The notes beneath the pieces were generated by a model, which was not told the DNA's origin, did not search any database, and saw nothing but the letters and a program-made list of their open reading frames with translations. The position numbers and the translations under genes were made by a program. A stretch of 64,000 nt of DNA, from the NCBI RefSeq assembly GCF_030010235.1, contig NZ_JASCRS010000001.1, positions 558,001 to 622,000 of the forward strand. Reading direction: 5' to 3'. Shown here one piece after another: positions 24,230 to 33,122 of this stretch (its first letter is position 1; each line of letters opens with the position of its first letter). This DNA comes from Leucobacter sp. UT-8R-CII-1-4. GTDB lineage: Bacteria > Actinomycetota > Actinomycetes > Actinomycetales > Microbacteriaceae.

Positions 24230-27004
24230 ATGTCACTGCTACACGAGGAGTTTGAAGCTTCTCAAAGTACGCAGGCGCGCAACCTTGAGGACAGTCGTGT
24301 TCGCCTCTCAGCCCGCGCAAAAATCGTTGATCGGTTGCTAGATGAGACGGGCAGCAATGAAGCTGTGCACCGGCTCACTGTCATGCGCGCACCAGCAGGT
24401 TACGGCAAGACACGCACCATACGCGGCTGGCTAGGCGACGCCGAAAAGCAAAACGAAGATCTGCGCTGGCTGCACTGCACACCCGAGCATTCCGGCAACC
24501 CAGATCTCTTCTGGGAAGCGGTTGCGCGCACCCTGGACTTCACCTATTCAGGCGTAGACGATCTGGCAAACGCTGCGCCGCTCAGCGACCAGGTACAGTC
24601 ACACACGTCAAGTCTGGTCGCCCAGCTCACCAAACCCATCACACTGGTAATCGACGACTACAACCACGCAACAAGCGCCGAAAACGATATCGCGCTTTCG
24701 CACCTGGCAGCGGCATCACCGATGCTCACGCTCGTGGTTATCGCCCGGCGTGTGACGCTGCTCGATCGAACCGTGGTGACCGCAGGCACGATCGTGCGCG
24801 TGGTGGGGCCAGAAGAGTTGGCCCTCACACTGGCCGAGTCGTTCGAGCTCGCTTCGTCGCTGGGTGTGCCAATGAGTGATGCGTTGGCTGCGGCGCTTGA
24901 ACAGGCAGATGGCTGGCCGCTCGCAGTGCGCGCCGCCCTAAACCTTGGCTCAGACGAGTTCTACCACGGCCCACCAAACGAGCGCCGCTGGAACGAGAAC
25001 GCCTCTGCAGCAGACTTCGACCCGATTGCGAACCTCGATAGTTTCGCTGTAGACGCGGTTGAGCTTTTGCCAGCGCATTGCCGCGAATTGCTCTTTGCTA
25101 CCGCGCTGCTTGACCAGATCGGCATTGGTTTCGACCAGCTCAGCGCAGCCTTTGATGATGGCGATGGATCAGCAGAACAAGCGGCCCAGCAACTCCTCGA
25201 GCTTGGACTGCTTGTTGAAGAAACCCAGGGTGACACCACTGAGTATCGTTGCCATCGAGCAATCTCAGCGCCACTGCGCGCGTTCGCCGTTCGCAACGCC
25301 GATCCTCAGCTGATGCGCTGTGTGTATGGCACCCGCGCGAAGGCGCTCTCGGCGTCTGCTCCGTTCACGGCATTCCAGCTTGCCTGTGCAGCCGAAGACT
25401 ATGCCCTGGCCGAAAGCTTGCTCGCACGAAACTTCACGACGATCACAGATGAGGGCGAGCTTTGCGCGCAATCACTGCGAGCCGTGCCCGAAGCCGAGTT
25501 GCGCCGCCACCCGACGCTGGTTGCGGGCATGATCATGCTCGAACTGCCACGCTCAGACACTGCGAGTTCAACGCTGAAGTATCTTTCCACGCTGTGGAGC
25601 GCTGGCCTTGAAGCGCAGCTCACAAATGATGAGCGAGCACAACAGAATCCGCTCTACAAGGTGCTGCTCGGCCAGGCAATGGTCGGCGCGCGTCAGAGCG
25701 GTCACTTCGATAAGTCGCGCACCATCATGCGCTACCTTGAGAGCCGCCTCACACCACAGGCAGTTGAACCGGAGAACCACGGCGAAGCTCGCTCGAACCT
25801 GAGCCTGATTGGTTCACTGCCAAGCTACTTCCACGAAACAGCGGTCACCGGTTTGGTTGTCGGCGACCTGGTGCACGCGCGACGCAACCTAGAACGGCTG
25901 CGCCATTTCGCAGAGCGTCAGATTTCAAGACCTCGCGGTGAACAGCCACGCGCTTCGACGAGGCGTGTGAGCGATGTTGAGTCTGGGCAGCGCTGGCTGC
26001 TCACCGCACTGGGTGAACTGGCATTCACCGAGATGATCGAGGGCAATATTCACGAAAGCGCCGCACTGCTAGCTGAAACCGCTGAGCGTATTTCTAGCAC
26101 CGGCACTTTCTTCCCGGGTATTTCTTGGGTGGGCTCCGAGCTCGCCCGCGCGAATATTTCGGTCGAGGTGGGCGACCCATCAATGCTGCACACCGCGGTG
26201 AAGCGTCTCACCCCGATCATCGACCGCGTCGAAGGCTGGCAGTTGCTGCTGGTCGCCGAGACCGCATCGTTGCGTGAGAGCCACGGCCCTGTCTGGGCTC
26301 TCTCCCATCTTGAGACGAGTCTTACGAGCACGCTCTCCTATCTGCAGCCCAAAGATAATTGGTCTGAGTATCTGATGTTCTTCCGCGTCATGCTGAACAC
26401 CACAATTGGTGATCTTGCGCGCGCGCAACAGACGCTTGCCGAACACAAGAATCCTGAGTCGCCGAGGCACCGGATCGAGCAGGCTCGCCTTGCTCTTTTT
26501 GCGGGAGAAGATGTTGAGGCATTACTCATCGCACAGCGCATCGGTGACCCTGGTACGACAGCTCGGCAGCGTCTTGATCGCGCGCTTATCGTTGCAATTA
26601 CTGCGTGGATCTGCGGGCGTGAAGCCGAAGCTTTCCAAGCGATCGGCACAGCCGCAGAACTGTTGGAACGCCACGGCATTCCCTCAGTCATTCGCAATGT
26701 GCCATACGATCTGTTGCGCGACGTAGCGACCGCAGCGCAGGCAGCCGGTTTCGCGGATCTATTGCCGTACCTTGATGCAGTGCCAGAGCTTGCCCGCTCG
26801 GAGCGTTACGACAGGCTCACCGAGATGGAACTGCGCACACTGCGCGCGATCACTGAGCATCGCACCGCGAAAGATGCCGCGGCGGCGCTCTTTGTCACGC
26901 TCGGAACAGTGAAGAAACACCTCGCATCGGTGTACCGCAAGCTTCGCGTGAGTGGGCGCGACGAGGCTATCTTGCAGGCGAGCCGAATGGGAATGCTCGA
27001 CTGA
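24230..27004 (+). CDS. LuxR-type (MalT-like) ATP-binding transcriptional regulator
   Basis: A 924-residue regulator of the LAL/MalT type. The Walker A motif APAGYGKT is near residue 55, and TLVIDDYNHA near 145 fits Walker B. A winged-helix-like and long TPR-like helical middle follows. A C-terminal LuxR HTH occupies about 865-922 (LTEMELRTLRAI, then TVKKHLASVYRKLRVSGRDEA). Such proteins are signal-responsive activators; the signal and targets are unknown. No obvious target gene adjoins it. ATG 24230 is chosen because GAAAGG lies 7 nt upstream; the AT-rich DNA before 24119 probably holds the promoter. Confidence 0.9.
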   Translation: MSLLHEEFEASQSTQARNLEDSRVRLSARAKIVDRLLDETGSNEAVHRLTVMRAPAGYGKTRTIRGWLGDAEKQNEDLRWLHCTPEHSGNPDLFWEAVARTLDFTYSGVDDLANAAPLSDQVQSHTSSLVAQLTKPITLVIDDYNHATSAENDIALSHLAAASPMLTLVVIARRVTLLDRTVVTAGTIVRVVGPEELALTLAESFELASSLGVPMSDALAAALEQADGWPLAVRAALNLGSDEFYHGPPNERRWNENASAADFDPIANLDSFAVDAVELLPAHCRELLFATALLDQIGIGFDQLSAAFDDGDGSAEQAAQQLLELGLLVEETQGDTTEYRCHRAISAPLRAFAVRNADPQLMRCVYGTRAKALSASAPFTAFQLACAAEDYALAESLLARNFTTITDEGELCAQSLRAVPEAELRRHPTLVAGMIMLELPRSDTASSTLKYLSTLWSAGLEAQLTNDERAQQNPLYKVLLGQAMVGARQSGHFDKSRTIMRYLESRLTPQAVEPENHGEARSNLSLIGSLPSYFHETAVTGLVVGDLVHARRNLERLRHFAERQISRPRGEQPRASTRRVSDVESGQRWLLTALGELAFTEMIEGNIHESAALLAETAERISSTGTFFPGISWVGSELARANISVEVGDPSMLHTAVKRLTPIIDRVEGWQLLLVAETASLRESHGPVWALSHLETSLTSTLSYLQPKDNWSEYLMFFRVMLNTTIGDLARAQQTLAEHKNPESPRHRIEQARLALFAGEDVEALLIAQRIGDPGTTARQRLDRALIVAITAWICGREAEAFQAIGTAAELLERHGIPSVIRNVPYDLLRDVATAAQAAGFADLLPYLDAVPELARSERYDRLTEMELRTLRAITEHRTAKDAAAALFVTLGTVKKHLASVYRKLRVSGRDEAILQASRMGMLD

Positions 27005-27070
27005 CGTTTGGCGATCCAGCGCACCCAAAAATGCGCGCTGCTCACAATAGACCTCAAAAACAAAAAACAC

Positions 27071-27128
27071 CGATCTCGCCGGAAACGATAGAAACTACTG
27101 CAACTATCTATCGTTTTCGACGGGATCG
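27071..27128. repeat. Imperfect palindromic repeat, copy A
   Basis: The left arm at 27071-27091 (beginning CGATCTCGCCGGAAACGATAG, written here only by its ends CGATC and CGATAG) mirrors the right arm at 27108-27128 with about four mismatches. It lies between convergent genes and may act as a terminator. A related palindrome sits at 29627-29677. Confidence 0.7.
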
Positions 27129-27137
27129 GCGCTTCTC

Positions 27138-27300
27138 AACGCGATGCGTTTACAACCCCCCACCGAGCAAGCTCGGGTCGGCGCAGTGCCGCCGACAGCG
27201 GAACGCCGTAAACGCGATGCGTTTACAACCCCCCACCGAGCAAGCTCAGGTCGGCGCAGTGCCGCCGACAGCGGAACGCCGTAAACGCGATGCGTTTACT
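27138..27300. repeat. 73-bp tandem direct repeat containing a 19-bp palindrome
   Basis: Two complete 73-bp units (27138-27210 and 27211-27283) differ at about two positions, and a partial third unit runs into the end of folD. Units 2 and 3 begin with the palindrome GTAAACGCGATGCGTTTAC; unit 1 has the same core with a degenerate left arm. The repeat fills the space between the convergent LuxR-type gene and folD, and the TAA of folD lies inside the last palindrome. Confidence 0.93.
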
Positions 27301-28171
27301 GGCGTTCCGCCATTTCAACAACGTTCTTGAGCAGCAGCGCGCGAGTCATCGGACCAACACCACCGGGGTTCGGTGACATCCAAGCAGCGACCTCGGCGAC
27401 CGCCGGATCAACATCACCGACCACGCGACTCTTGCCAGTCTCAGGGTCAACCTTGCGCGACACTCCAACGTCGAGCACGATAGCGCCCGGCTTCACGTCT
27501 TCGGCACGCACAATGCCCTCAACTCCGGCCGCAGCGACAATAACGTCGGCACGACGCAGCTCAGCCGAAAGATCGGCGGTGCCGGTATGCGTGAGCGTCA
27601 CGGTTGCGTTGTACTCGCGGCGAGTGAGCAGTGGTCCGATTGGGCGGCCAACGGTAACACCGCGGCCAACCACAACCACATGCTTGCCTGCCCAGGAAAG
27701 ACCGTTGCGCTCAACCAGCTCGATCACGCCGCGCGGGGTGCACGGCAGTGGCGAGGTGATTTCGGTGTTGGCGTTCAGCACGAGGCGACCGAGGTTGGTC
27801 GGGTGCAGCCCGTCAGCATCCTTTGCGGGGTCGATCTTTTCGAGAATACGATCGGTGTCAATGTGCTTCGGCAATGGCAGCTGCACGATGTATCCGGTGC
27901 ATGCCGGATCAGCGTTCAGCTCGTCGAGCACGGACTCAAGTTCTTCTTGAGTGACTGTCTCTGGCAGTTCGCGCTTGATCGAGGCGATTCCAACCTCGGC
28001 GCAATCGCGATGCTTGCCAGCTACGTACCACTGCGAACCAGGGTCAGATCCGACCAGCACGGTGGCTAGGCCCGGCACGATTCCGGCAGCAGCGAGCGCG
28101 GCAACCCGCTCGGCAAGCTCAGACTTGATCTGAGCTGCCGCAGCGGTGCCGTCGAGTTTTTGGGCTACCAC
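27296..28171 (-). CDS. folD: Methylenetetrahydrofolate dehydrogenase/cyclohydrolase
   Basis: A 291-residue bifunctional enzyme that oxidises 5,10-methylene-THF to methenyl-THF with NADP+ and hydrolyses it to 10-formyl-THF in the cytoplasm. The catalytic Lys lies in [26 protein letters not shown], then [25 protein letters not shown] (dinucleotide fold) and [11 protein letters not shown] are diagnostic. The length is normal. The GTG start at 28171 overlaps the end of glyA by 7 bp, so translation is coupled and the ZTP riboswitch upstream of glyA should control both. The stop codon lies within the palindrome of the downstream repeat. Confidence 0.97.
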   Translation of the reverse strand: MVAQKLDGTAAAAQIKSELAERVAALAAAGIVPGLATVLVGSDPGSQWYVAGKHRDCAEVGIASIKRELPETVTQEELESVLDELNADPACTGYIVQLPLPKHIDTDRILEKIDPAKDADGLHPTNLGRLVLNANTEITSPLPCTPRGVIELVERNGLSWAGKHVVVVGRGVTVGRPIGPLLTRREYNATVTLTHTGTADLSAELRRADVIVAAAGVEGIVRAEDVKPGAIVLDVGVSRKVDPETGKSRVVGDVDPAVAEVAAWMSPNPGGVGPMTRALLLKNVVEMAERQ

Positions 28172-29448
28172 TGTTCGAGGCCGGGGTACAGCGGGAACGC
28201 CTCAGCAAGCTTGCTGACGCGACCGCGAAGTGCCTCGATGTCGCCGTTGCCCTGCAGCACCTGAGCGATGATGTCGGCCACCTCGGTGAACTCAACGTCG
28301 CCAAAGCCACGGGTTGCCAGCGCAGGAGTACCGATGCGCAGGCCGCTGGTCACCATTGGTGGGCGTGGGTCGAATGGAACCGAGTTGCGGTTCACGGTGA
28401 TGCCGACTTCGTGCAGCGCGTCTTCAGCCTGCTGTCCGTCGAGCTCGCTCGTGCGCAGGTCTGCGAGTACGAGGTGCACATCGGTGCCACCGGTGAGCAC
28501 GTCAACGCCAGCAGCCTTCGACGACTCGCTGGTCAGTGCCGATGCGAGCAGCTTTGCACCCGAGAGGGTACGCACCTGGCGGTCCTTGAACTCGTCGCTT
28601 GCGGCGAGCTTGAACGCGGTTGCCTTTGCTGCGATTACGTGCATCAGTGGGCCGCCCTGGTGACCGGGGAACACATTCGAGTTGAGCTTCTTGTAGAGCT
28701 CAAGGTCGTTGGTCAGGATGAAGCCTGAGCGTGGGCCGCCGATGGTCTTGTGCACGGTCGACGATACGACGTGCGCGTGTGGCACTGGGTTCGGGTAGAG
28801 GCCTGCAGCTACGAGACCTGCGAAGTGAGCCATGTCGACCCAGAGTGTTGCGCCTACTTCGTCAGCGATCTCGCGGAATGCGGCGAAGTCGAGGGTGCGT
28901 GGGTAGGCCGACCAGCCGGCGATGATGACCTTTGGCTTGTGCTCGCGTGCCTTTGCACGAACCACATCCATGTCAAGCAGCATGGTCTCTGGGTCTACGC
29001 CGTATGAGACAACGTTGTAGAGCTTGCCTGAGAAGTTGAGCTTCATGCCGTGGGTCAGGTGACCGCCGTGTGAAAGCTCAAGTCCAAGGATGGTGTCGCC
29101 TGGCTCGGCGATTGCGCTCAGCACTGCAGCGTTTGCTGATGCTCCCGAGTGCGGCTGCACGTTTGCGTATGCCGCTCCGAAGAGTGACTTTGCGCGGTCG
29201 CGTGCGAGGTCTTCTGCAACGTCAACAAATTCGCAACCGCCGTAGTAGCGGCGACCTGGGTAGCCTTCGGCGTACTTGTTGGTGAGTACCGAGCCCTGGG
29301 CTTCGAGTACTGCGCGAGGCACGAAGTTTTCGCTCGCGATCATTTCAAGCGTGGTGCGCTGACGGTTCAGCTCGTTTGCGAGCACCGCAGCGATCTCGGG
29401 GTCTACGACCTCGATCGGCTCGTTAAAGAATTCGGACTGGTTCGACAC
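28165..29448 (-). CDS. glyA: Serine hydroxymethyltransferase
   Basis: A 427-residue PLP enzyme converting serine and THF to glycine and 5,10-methylene-THF, the substrate of FolD encoded next in the operon. It shows [29 protein letters not shown], the cofactor His region [14 protein letters not shown], and the PLP Lys in [13 protein letters not shown]. The length is typical of bacterial GlyA. The GTG start at 29448 follows GGGAGA. A ZTP riboswitch ends about 35 nt upstream, so expression should rise when the purine-pathway alarmone ZTP/ZMP accumulates through 10-formyl-THF shortage. Confidence 0.98.
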   Translation of the reverse strand: MSNQSEFFNEPIEVVDPEIAAVLANELNRQRTTLEMIASENFVPRAVLEAQGSVLTNKYAEGYPGRRYYGGCEFVDVAEDLARDRAKSLFGAAYANVQPHSGASANAAVLSAIAEPGDTILGLELSHGGHLTHGMKLNFSGKLYNVVSYGVDPETMLLDMDVVRAKAREHKPKVIIAGWSAYPRTLDFAAFREIADEVGATLWVDMAHFAGLVAAGLYPNPVPHAHVVSSTVHKTIGGPRSGFILTNDLELYKKLNSNVFPGHQGGPLMHVIAAKATAFKLAASDEFKDRQVRTLSGAKLLASALTSESSKAAGVDVLTGGTDVHLVLADLRTSELDGQQAEDALHEVGITVNRNSVPFDPRPPMVTSGLRIGTPALATRGFGDVEFTEVADIIAQVLQGNGDIEALRGRVSKLAEAFPLYPGLEQW

Positions 29449-29479
29449 GTTGCGTCTCCCTTGGGTGATGTTTCCAGGA

Positions 29480-29560
29480 TCTGCGACCCAGGCGTGCGGT
29501 CTTTTCTGCGTTGGCCGCTCCCCGGTGGTACTCCACCTATTCGCCAGTCACGACCGAGTA
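29480..29560 (-). promoter_or_regulatory. ZTP (pfl) riboswitch upstream of glyA-folD
   Basis: Read on the reverse strand, the leader contains the conserved blocks of the pfl motif in order: GTCGTGACTGGCG near 29553-29541, the hairpin GGTGGAGTACCACC followed by CGGGGAGC near 29534-29513, and CGCCTGGGTCGC near 29494-29483. This class binds ZTP/ZMP and typically turns on one-carbon and purine genes, matching the glyA-folD cargo. The remaining 30 nt before the GTG likely form the expression platform at the ribosome-binding site. Confidence 0.9.
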
Positions 29561-29626
29561 CAACTCTACCAACGAAGCGCCCTCGCCTGCCGAGTGTTTG
29601 CTTTGCTCCCGCCGAGAGGCCCCGTT

Positions 29627-29677
29627 CCCGTCGAAAACGAGCGAAATATGGCGTAACTATCGCTCGCTTTCGGCGGG
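29627..29677. repeat. Imperfect palindromic repeat, copy B
   Basis: CCCGTCGAAAACGAGCGA (29627-29644) pairs with TCGCTCGCTTTCGGCGGG (29660-29677), with two G-T type differences. In the inverted orientation it resembles copy A at 27071-27128: CGCCG-GAAA at one side and CGTTTTCGACGGGA at the other. It sits between the divergent glyA and purU genes. Confidence 0.75.
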
Positions 29678-29794
29678 ATTGGTACTTGTCTGGGCATGGG
29701 TTGCGCACAGGGTGGCCACTTCGTAAATCGTTGGATCGCCCGTTCTCGCGCGGGTGACTCCGCGCACGCGCGCGGAATCTACTACCCTGGCATA

Positions 29795-30673
29795 GTGATT
29801 ACAGAGGCAAACACGCAGACTCAGTGGGTACTTACTCTCTCGTGCATTGATGGTCCTGGCATTGTGCACGCCATTAGTGGCGCGGTTGTTGCTGCCGGCG
29901 GCAATATTGAAGAGAGCCAACAGTTCGCGAGTCATGACACTGGTCGCTTTTTTATGCGCCTTCAGGTGTCTGCAGTGTCGCAGCCTGAGACGTTTAACGC
30001 GCGTTTTGAATCGGCGCTTGCTCCGGTTACCGAGCGCTATCACATGACTTGGCGTCTTGATTGGGTTGGCCGCCCAGTGCGCACGCTGCTGCTCGGCAGT
30101 ACTGCTACGCACTGTGTGAACGATTTGCTTTACCGTCAGCGCGGTGGCCAGTTGCCTATTGAAGTTCCGCTGATTCTCTCGAATCACGAGACGATGCGCG
30201 ATCTCGCTGATTTCTACAGTGTTCCGTTTGAGCATCTTGCGATCAAGAGCCCCGAAGATAAGGCAGCGTTTGAGCGCCGTGTGCTTGAGGTTGTTGAGCA
30301 GGAAGAAATCGAACTCGTGGTGCTTGCCCGCTACATGCAGATTCTTTCTCCTGAGTTGTGCGAGGCACTCGCTGGCATGGCTATTAATATTCATCACTCA
30401 TTTTTGCCGGGCTTCAAGGGTGCGAACCCTTACCGCCAGGCGCATGGTCGCGGTGTGAAGCTGATTGGTGCGACGTCGCACTTTGTGACGACTGATCTCG
30501 ATGAGGGTCCGATCATTGAGCAGGATGTGGTTCGTGTTGATCATTCTTACTCGCCAACCGAGTTGATGCAGTTGGGTCAGGACGAAGAAGCTCGTGTGCT
30601 GCGCCGTGCAGTGGGCTGGTTCGCTGAGAACCGTGTGCTGCTTGATGGTGACCGCACGATTATTTTCAAGTAG
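29795..30673 (+). CDS. purU: Formyltetrahydrofolate deformylase
   Basis: A 292-residue enzyme that hydrolyses 10-formyl-THF to formate and THF, balancing one-carbon pools and supplying formate. The N-terminal ACT domain (WVLTLSCIDGPGIVHAISG) is followed by a formyltransferase-fold catalytic domain with SNHETMRDLADFY, VVLARYMQILS, INIHHSFLPGFKGANPY (the catalytic His region) and LDEGPIIEQD. It is divergent from glyA-folD, forming a folate cluster. A longer frame begins at 29696, but GTG 29795 is preferred: TACCCT (29783-29788) ends 6 nt before it, as at other leaderless genes, and PurU proteins start close to the ACT domain. Confidence 0.94.
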   Translation: MITEANTQTQWVLTLSCIDGPGIVHAISGAVVAAGGNIEESQQFASHDTGRFFMRLQVSAVSQPETFNARFESALAPVTERYHMTWRLDWVGRPVRTLLLGSTATHCVNDLLYRQRGGQLPIEVPLILSNHETMRDLADFYSVPFEHLAIKSPEDKAAFERRVLEVVEQEEIELVVLARYMQILSPELCEALAGMAINIHHSFLPGFKGANPYRQAHGRGVKLIGATSHFVTTDLDEGPIIEQDVVRVDHSYSPTELMQLGQDEEARVLRRAVGWFAENRVLLDGDRTIIFK

Positions 30674-31013
30674 TTTCCGCCGCGCTGGATCACCTCGGAC
30701 GCCGTGGTGACCTTGCTTTGGCGCTCGAAGCAACCGTGCTTCGGTGGCTCGCGAGCTCTCCGGGTCTGAGGAAGGGTCCCGGAAGAGAGCGCGAATCGTG
30801 GCGCCGCTTTGAGTGCCTTGACTTCACTCAATCGACGCCTGCTCAGTACCCACACGCGAGAATTCAACGCTCAACTTCAGCAAGAGAACACGCGCATACC
30901 TCCCCCTCCGAATAGCGCAGGGGCAAGAGAGTGATGCCTAACATAAGGTTTCTTCGGATAACCGCCCACACACGCGCCCCCCAATATCTCTTGTCTCATT
31001 TTGGAGGGGAACT
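30674..31013. other. Intergenic region between purU and the secreted beta-helix gene
   Basis: No gene is apparent. It contains one copy of the dispersed motif (GCGCTGGATCAC, 30682-30693), a small perfect hairpin CGAAGCA-ACCG-TGCTTCG (30726-30743) that may end purU transcription, and the SD TTGGAGGGG just before 31014. The 90 bp before that SD are AT-richer and probably hold the promoter. Confidence 0.6.
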
Positions 31014-32993
31014 GTGTCCCACGCGTCAACTGAAACCATCGCGCCACGGAAACGGCGATCACGCTGGACCGCCGCACTTATCGCCCTTTGCCTCACCGCG
31101 GCAGGTGTCGTGGTGTATACGGCCGCAGCAAACGCTGCAACAGAACTTACGACCTTTGTGTCGAGCCAAGACGGAGAAACCGACCAGGTTGATGCCACGG
31201 TGCTCACTTCGACTAGCACCACGCTCATGGACGGTTGGTATGTCTGCGACTCGGCCCTGACGATCGATTCTCAAGTGACGATAGCCAGCTCCAGCAACGT
31301 CCAAATCATTTTGGGCGATAGCTGTGTCTTGGAAATCATCGGCTCCCCCGGAACGGGTGGCACGGGAATCCTTGTACCATCTTCAAGCGCTCTCACCATT
31401 TACGGGCAGGAAAACAACTCGGGTAGGGCAGCTGTCACGGGCGTATACAGTGTCGCAATCGGAAACGTTGATGCTCCAAACGGTGCGATCACTTTAAATG
31501 GTGGCCACATGTGGATAAACACCTATGCGGGCTTGACGGGACGCTCATACCCGGGCATTGGCACCTCCGGCACCAACGAGTTGGGAACTCCGGGCCCAAT
31601 CACCATTCGCTGGAACGCGAGCGTTTTTGCGATGGGTTCAGGCGGCGACACCATTCGGCCAGGTGCTCCAGCTATCGGTACAGGTGCCGGCAGCAGCACC
31701 GTACCCACCCTAAGCGCTGGTTCAATCAACATAGATACGACAGGACTAGTACTCGCGTATGCGGGAGCAGCCGGTAAATACCCAAGCTCCCCCGAGATCG
31801 GCACGGGTTCCTGGATTGGCGGCGCCGGAAGCAAAACAATCAATATGTACATCATCACTACCACTGCTATCGGGCCCGGCAGCATGAAAACGCAAGACTG
31901 GAACGGCACTCTAACGAATAACAATTCTTGGAGCGCCGCTGCCGGCAGCAGTATGACCTATGTTACGACTCCGAATAGTGGCGCGAAGCTCCGCACCGTA
32001 GATTCCGGGCTCAACCTTGTCTCTACCGATGGCGACTCATCAACCTACCGTCTACCTGTCACTGGCAACGCCACAAAGTCCTCTTATTTCTGGTATCCCA
32101 CCACCTCAACAGTCACGACGACTCCGGTAGGCAAACAAACCTACCCAGGCAACGTCACCATTAGCGGGTCTATCACCCAAGACTCCAATATCGCGCTGCT
32201 TGTAGATTACGGGCAAGCGCAACTCTGGATCAACGGTGCGCCCGCACAAACCCAGACCGTCATTAACGGCAAAGTGTCCTTCAACCACTATTCGCCATCC
32301 GTCGGCACCTATAGCTACCAGATCAAGTACATGGGCTCGACAGTTTCACAGTTTCTCGCGACCTCTGAATCGGCTCCACTCACCGGGTTCGAAGTGTCAG
32401 CTGCTGAACCAGTCGCACCCTCCATTGTCGACATCAGCGCCACCGGCTACACCTACGGTGACGCACCGGTGTCTCTTTCGGTCAACGGCGCGTACGCCAT
32501 CGTCTCATCAGACCCCGCTGTTGCATCGATTGGCCCCTTCACCAGCGAGACAGGTGTCTTAACAATCAACCAGGCAGGCAGCATCATCATTACCATCACC
32601 GGGACAGACGGCACGACGATCTCTACCCCGCTCATCACCGTGTCAGCAGCCACCCCGGCAGCGACCCTCACCCGCACCGGAGGAGACACCGCCGACACGC
32701 CAGCCAACCTCACCATGACCGTGAAAGCACGCGGCACCGGCACCACCCCACAAGGACTCGTGCAATTCAGTCTGAAAAACAAGAAACTGGGCGACCCGCT
32801 CCCACTCGTAGACAACGGCGATGGCACCGCAAGTGTCTCCCTCACCGGGATCCCACTCGCGAACACCCAGTCACAATCAGTCGAAGCGGTCTACCTCGGC
32901 GAAACAGGCAAATACGCGACCGTCACAAAAACTGAGCTCTGGTACCTCGGCGCAGACGGGTACTGCATCGTAGAAACACCACCTGAAAGCTGA
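31014..32993 (+). CDS. Large secreted protein with beta-helix-like repeats and Ig-like domains
   Basis: A 659-residue exported protein. A basic n-region (RKRRSR), a hydrophobic core and cleavage after ANA (about residue 41) form the signal peptide. Residues 55-300 resemble the Gly-rich repeat class built of GWYVCDSALTID, LTIYGQENNSG, GAITLNGGHMWIN, SYPGIGTSG and GPITIRWNASVFA units, expected to coil into a right-handed beta-helix. Ig-like modules follow (APSIVDISATGYTYGDAPVS, VKARGTGTTPQGLVQF). There is no LPxTG-type signal; the protein ends abruptly at YCIVETPPES, so it is either released or truncated relative to an anchored ancestor. GTG 31014 is supported by TTGGAGGGG. Confidence 0.8.
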   Translation: MSHASTETIAPRKRRSRWTAALIALCLTAAGVVVYTAAANAATELTTFVSSQDGETDQVDATVLTSTSTTLMDGWYVCDSALTIDSQVTIASSSNVQIILGDSCVLEIIGSPGTGGTGILVPSSSALTIYGQENNSGRAAVTGVYSVAIGNVDAPNGAITLNGGHMWINTYAGLTGRSYPGIGTSGTNELGTPGPITIRWNASVFAMGSGGDTIRPGAPAIGTGAGSSTVPTLSAGSINIDTTGLVLAYAGAAGKYPSSPEIGTGSWIGGAGSKTINMYIITTTAIGPGSMKTQDWNGTLTNNNSWSAAAGSSMTYVTTPNSGAKLRTVDSGLNLVSTDGDSSTYRLPVTGNATKSSYFWYPTTSTVTTTPVGKQTYPGNVTISGSITQDSNIALLVDYGQAQLWINGAPAQTQTVINGKVSFNHYSPSVGTYSYQIKYMGSTVSQFLATSESAPLTGFEVSAAEPVAPSIVDISATGYTYGDAPVSLSVNGAYAIVSSDPAVASIGPFTSETGVLTINQAGSIIITITGTDGTTISTPLITVSAATPAATLTRTGGDTADTPANLTMTVKARGTGTTPQGLVQFSLKNKKLGDPLPLVDNGDGTASVSLTGIPLANTQSQSVEAVYLGETGKYATVTKTELWYLGADGYCIVETPPES

Positions 32994-33052
32994 GACAGAA
33001 ACCTGCTCCGCGGAACTCCAGCGAGCACATTGTCTCAGCACAAGGATCTGCC

Positions 33053-33093
33053 GGGCTCCCGCACACCGTCAACAACTCGGTAAATGGGAGCCC
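33053..33093. terminator. Probable bidirectional terminator
   Basis: GGGCTCCC (33053-33060) pairs with GGGAGCCC (33086-33093), with partial pairing inside. An A-run (33098-33103) follows, giving a T-run on the reverse strand before the hairpin. It lies between the convergent secreted-protein and amidohydrolase genes. Confidence 0.6.
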
Positions 33094-33122
33094 AGCTAAA
33101 AAATAGTGGCGTTCAGTGAGGC

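Noticed and set aside
27138-27300. CRISPR-like array
   Set aside because: Only two and a fraction units, 73 bp each and contiguous, with no unique spacers and no cas genes.
29657-30397. Open frame antisense to purU
   Set aside because: It overlaps a motif-complete purU, has no SD, and its apparent length is explained by codon bias.
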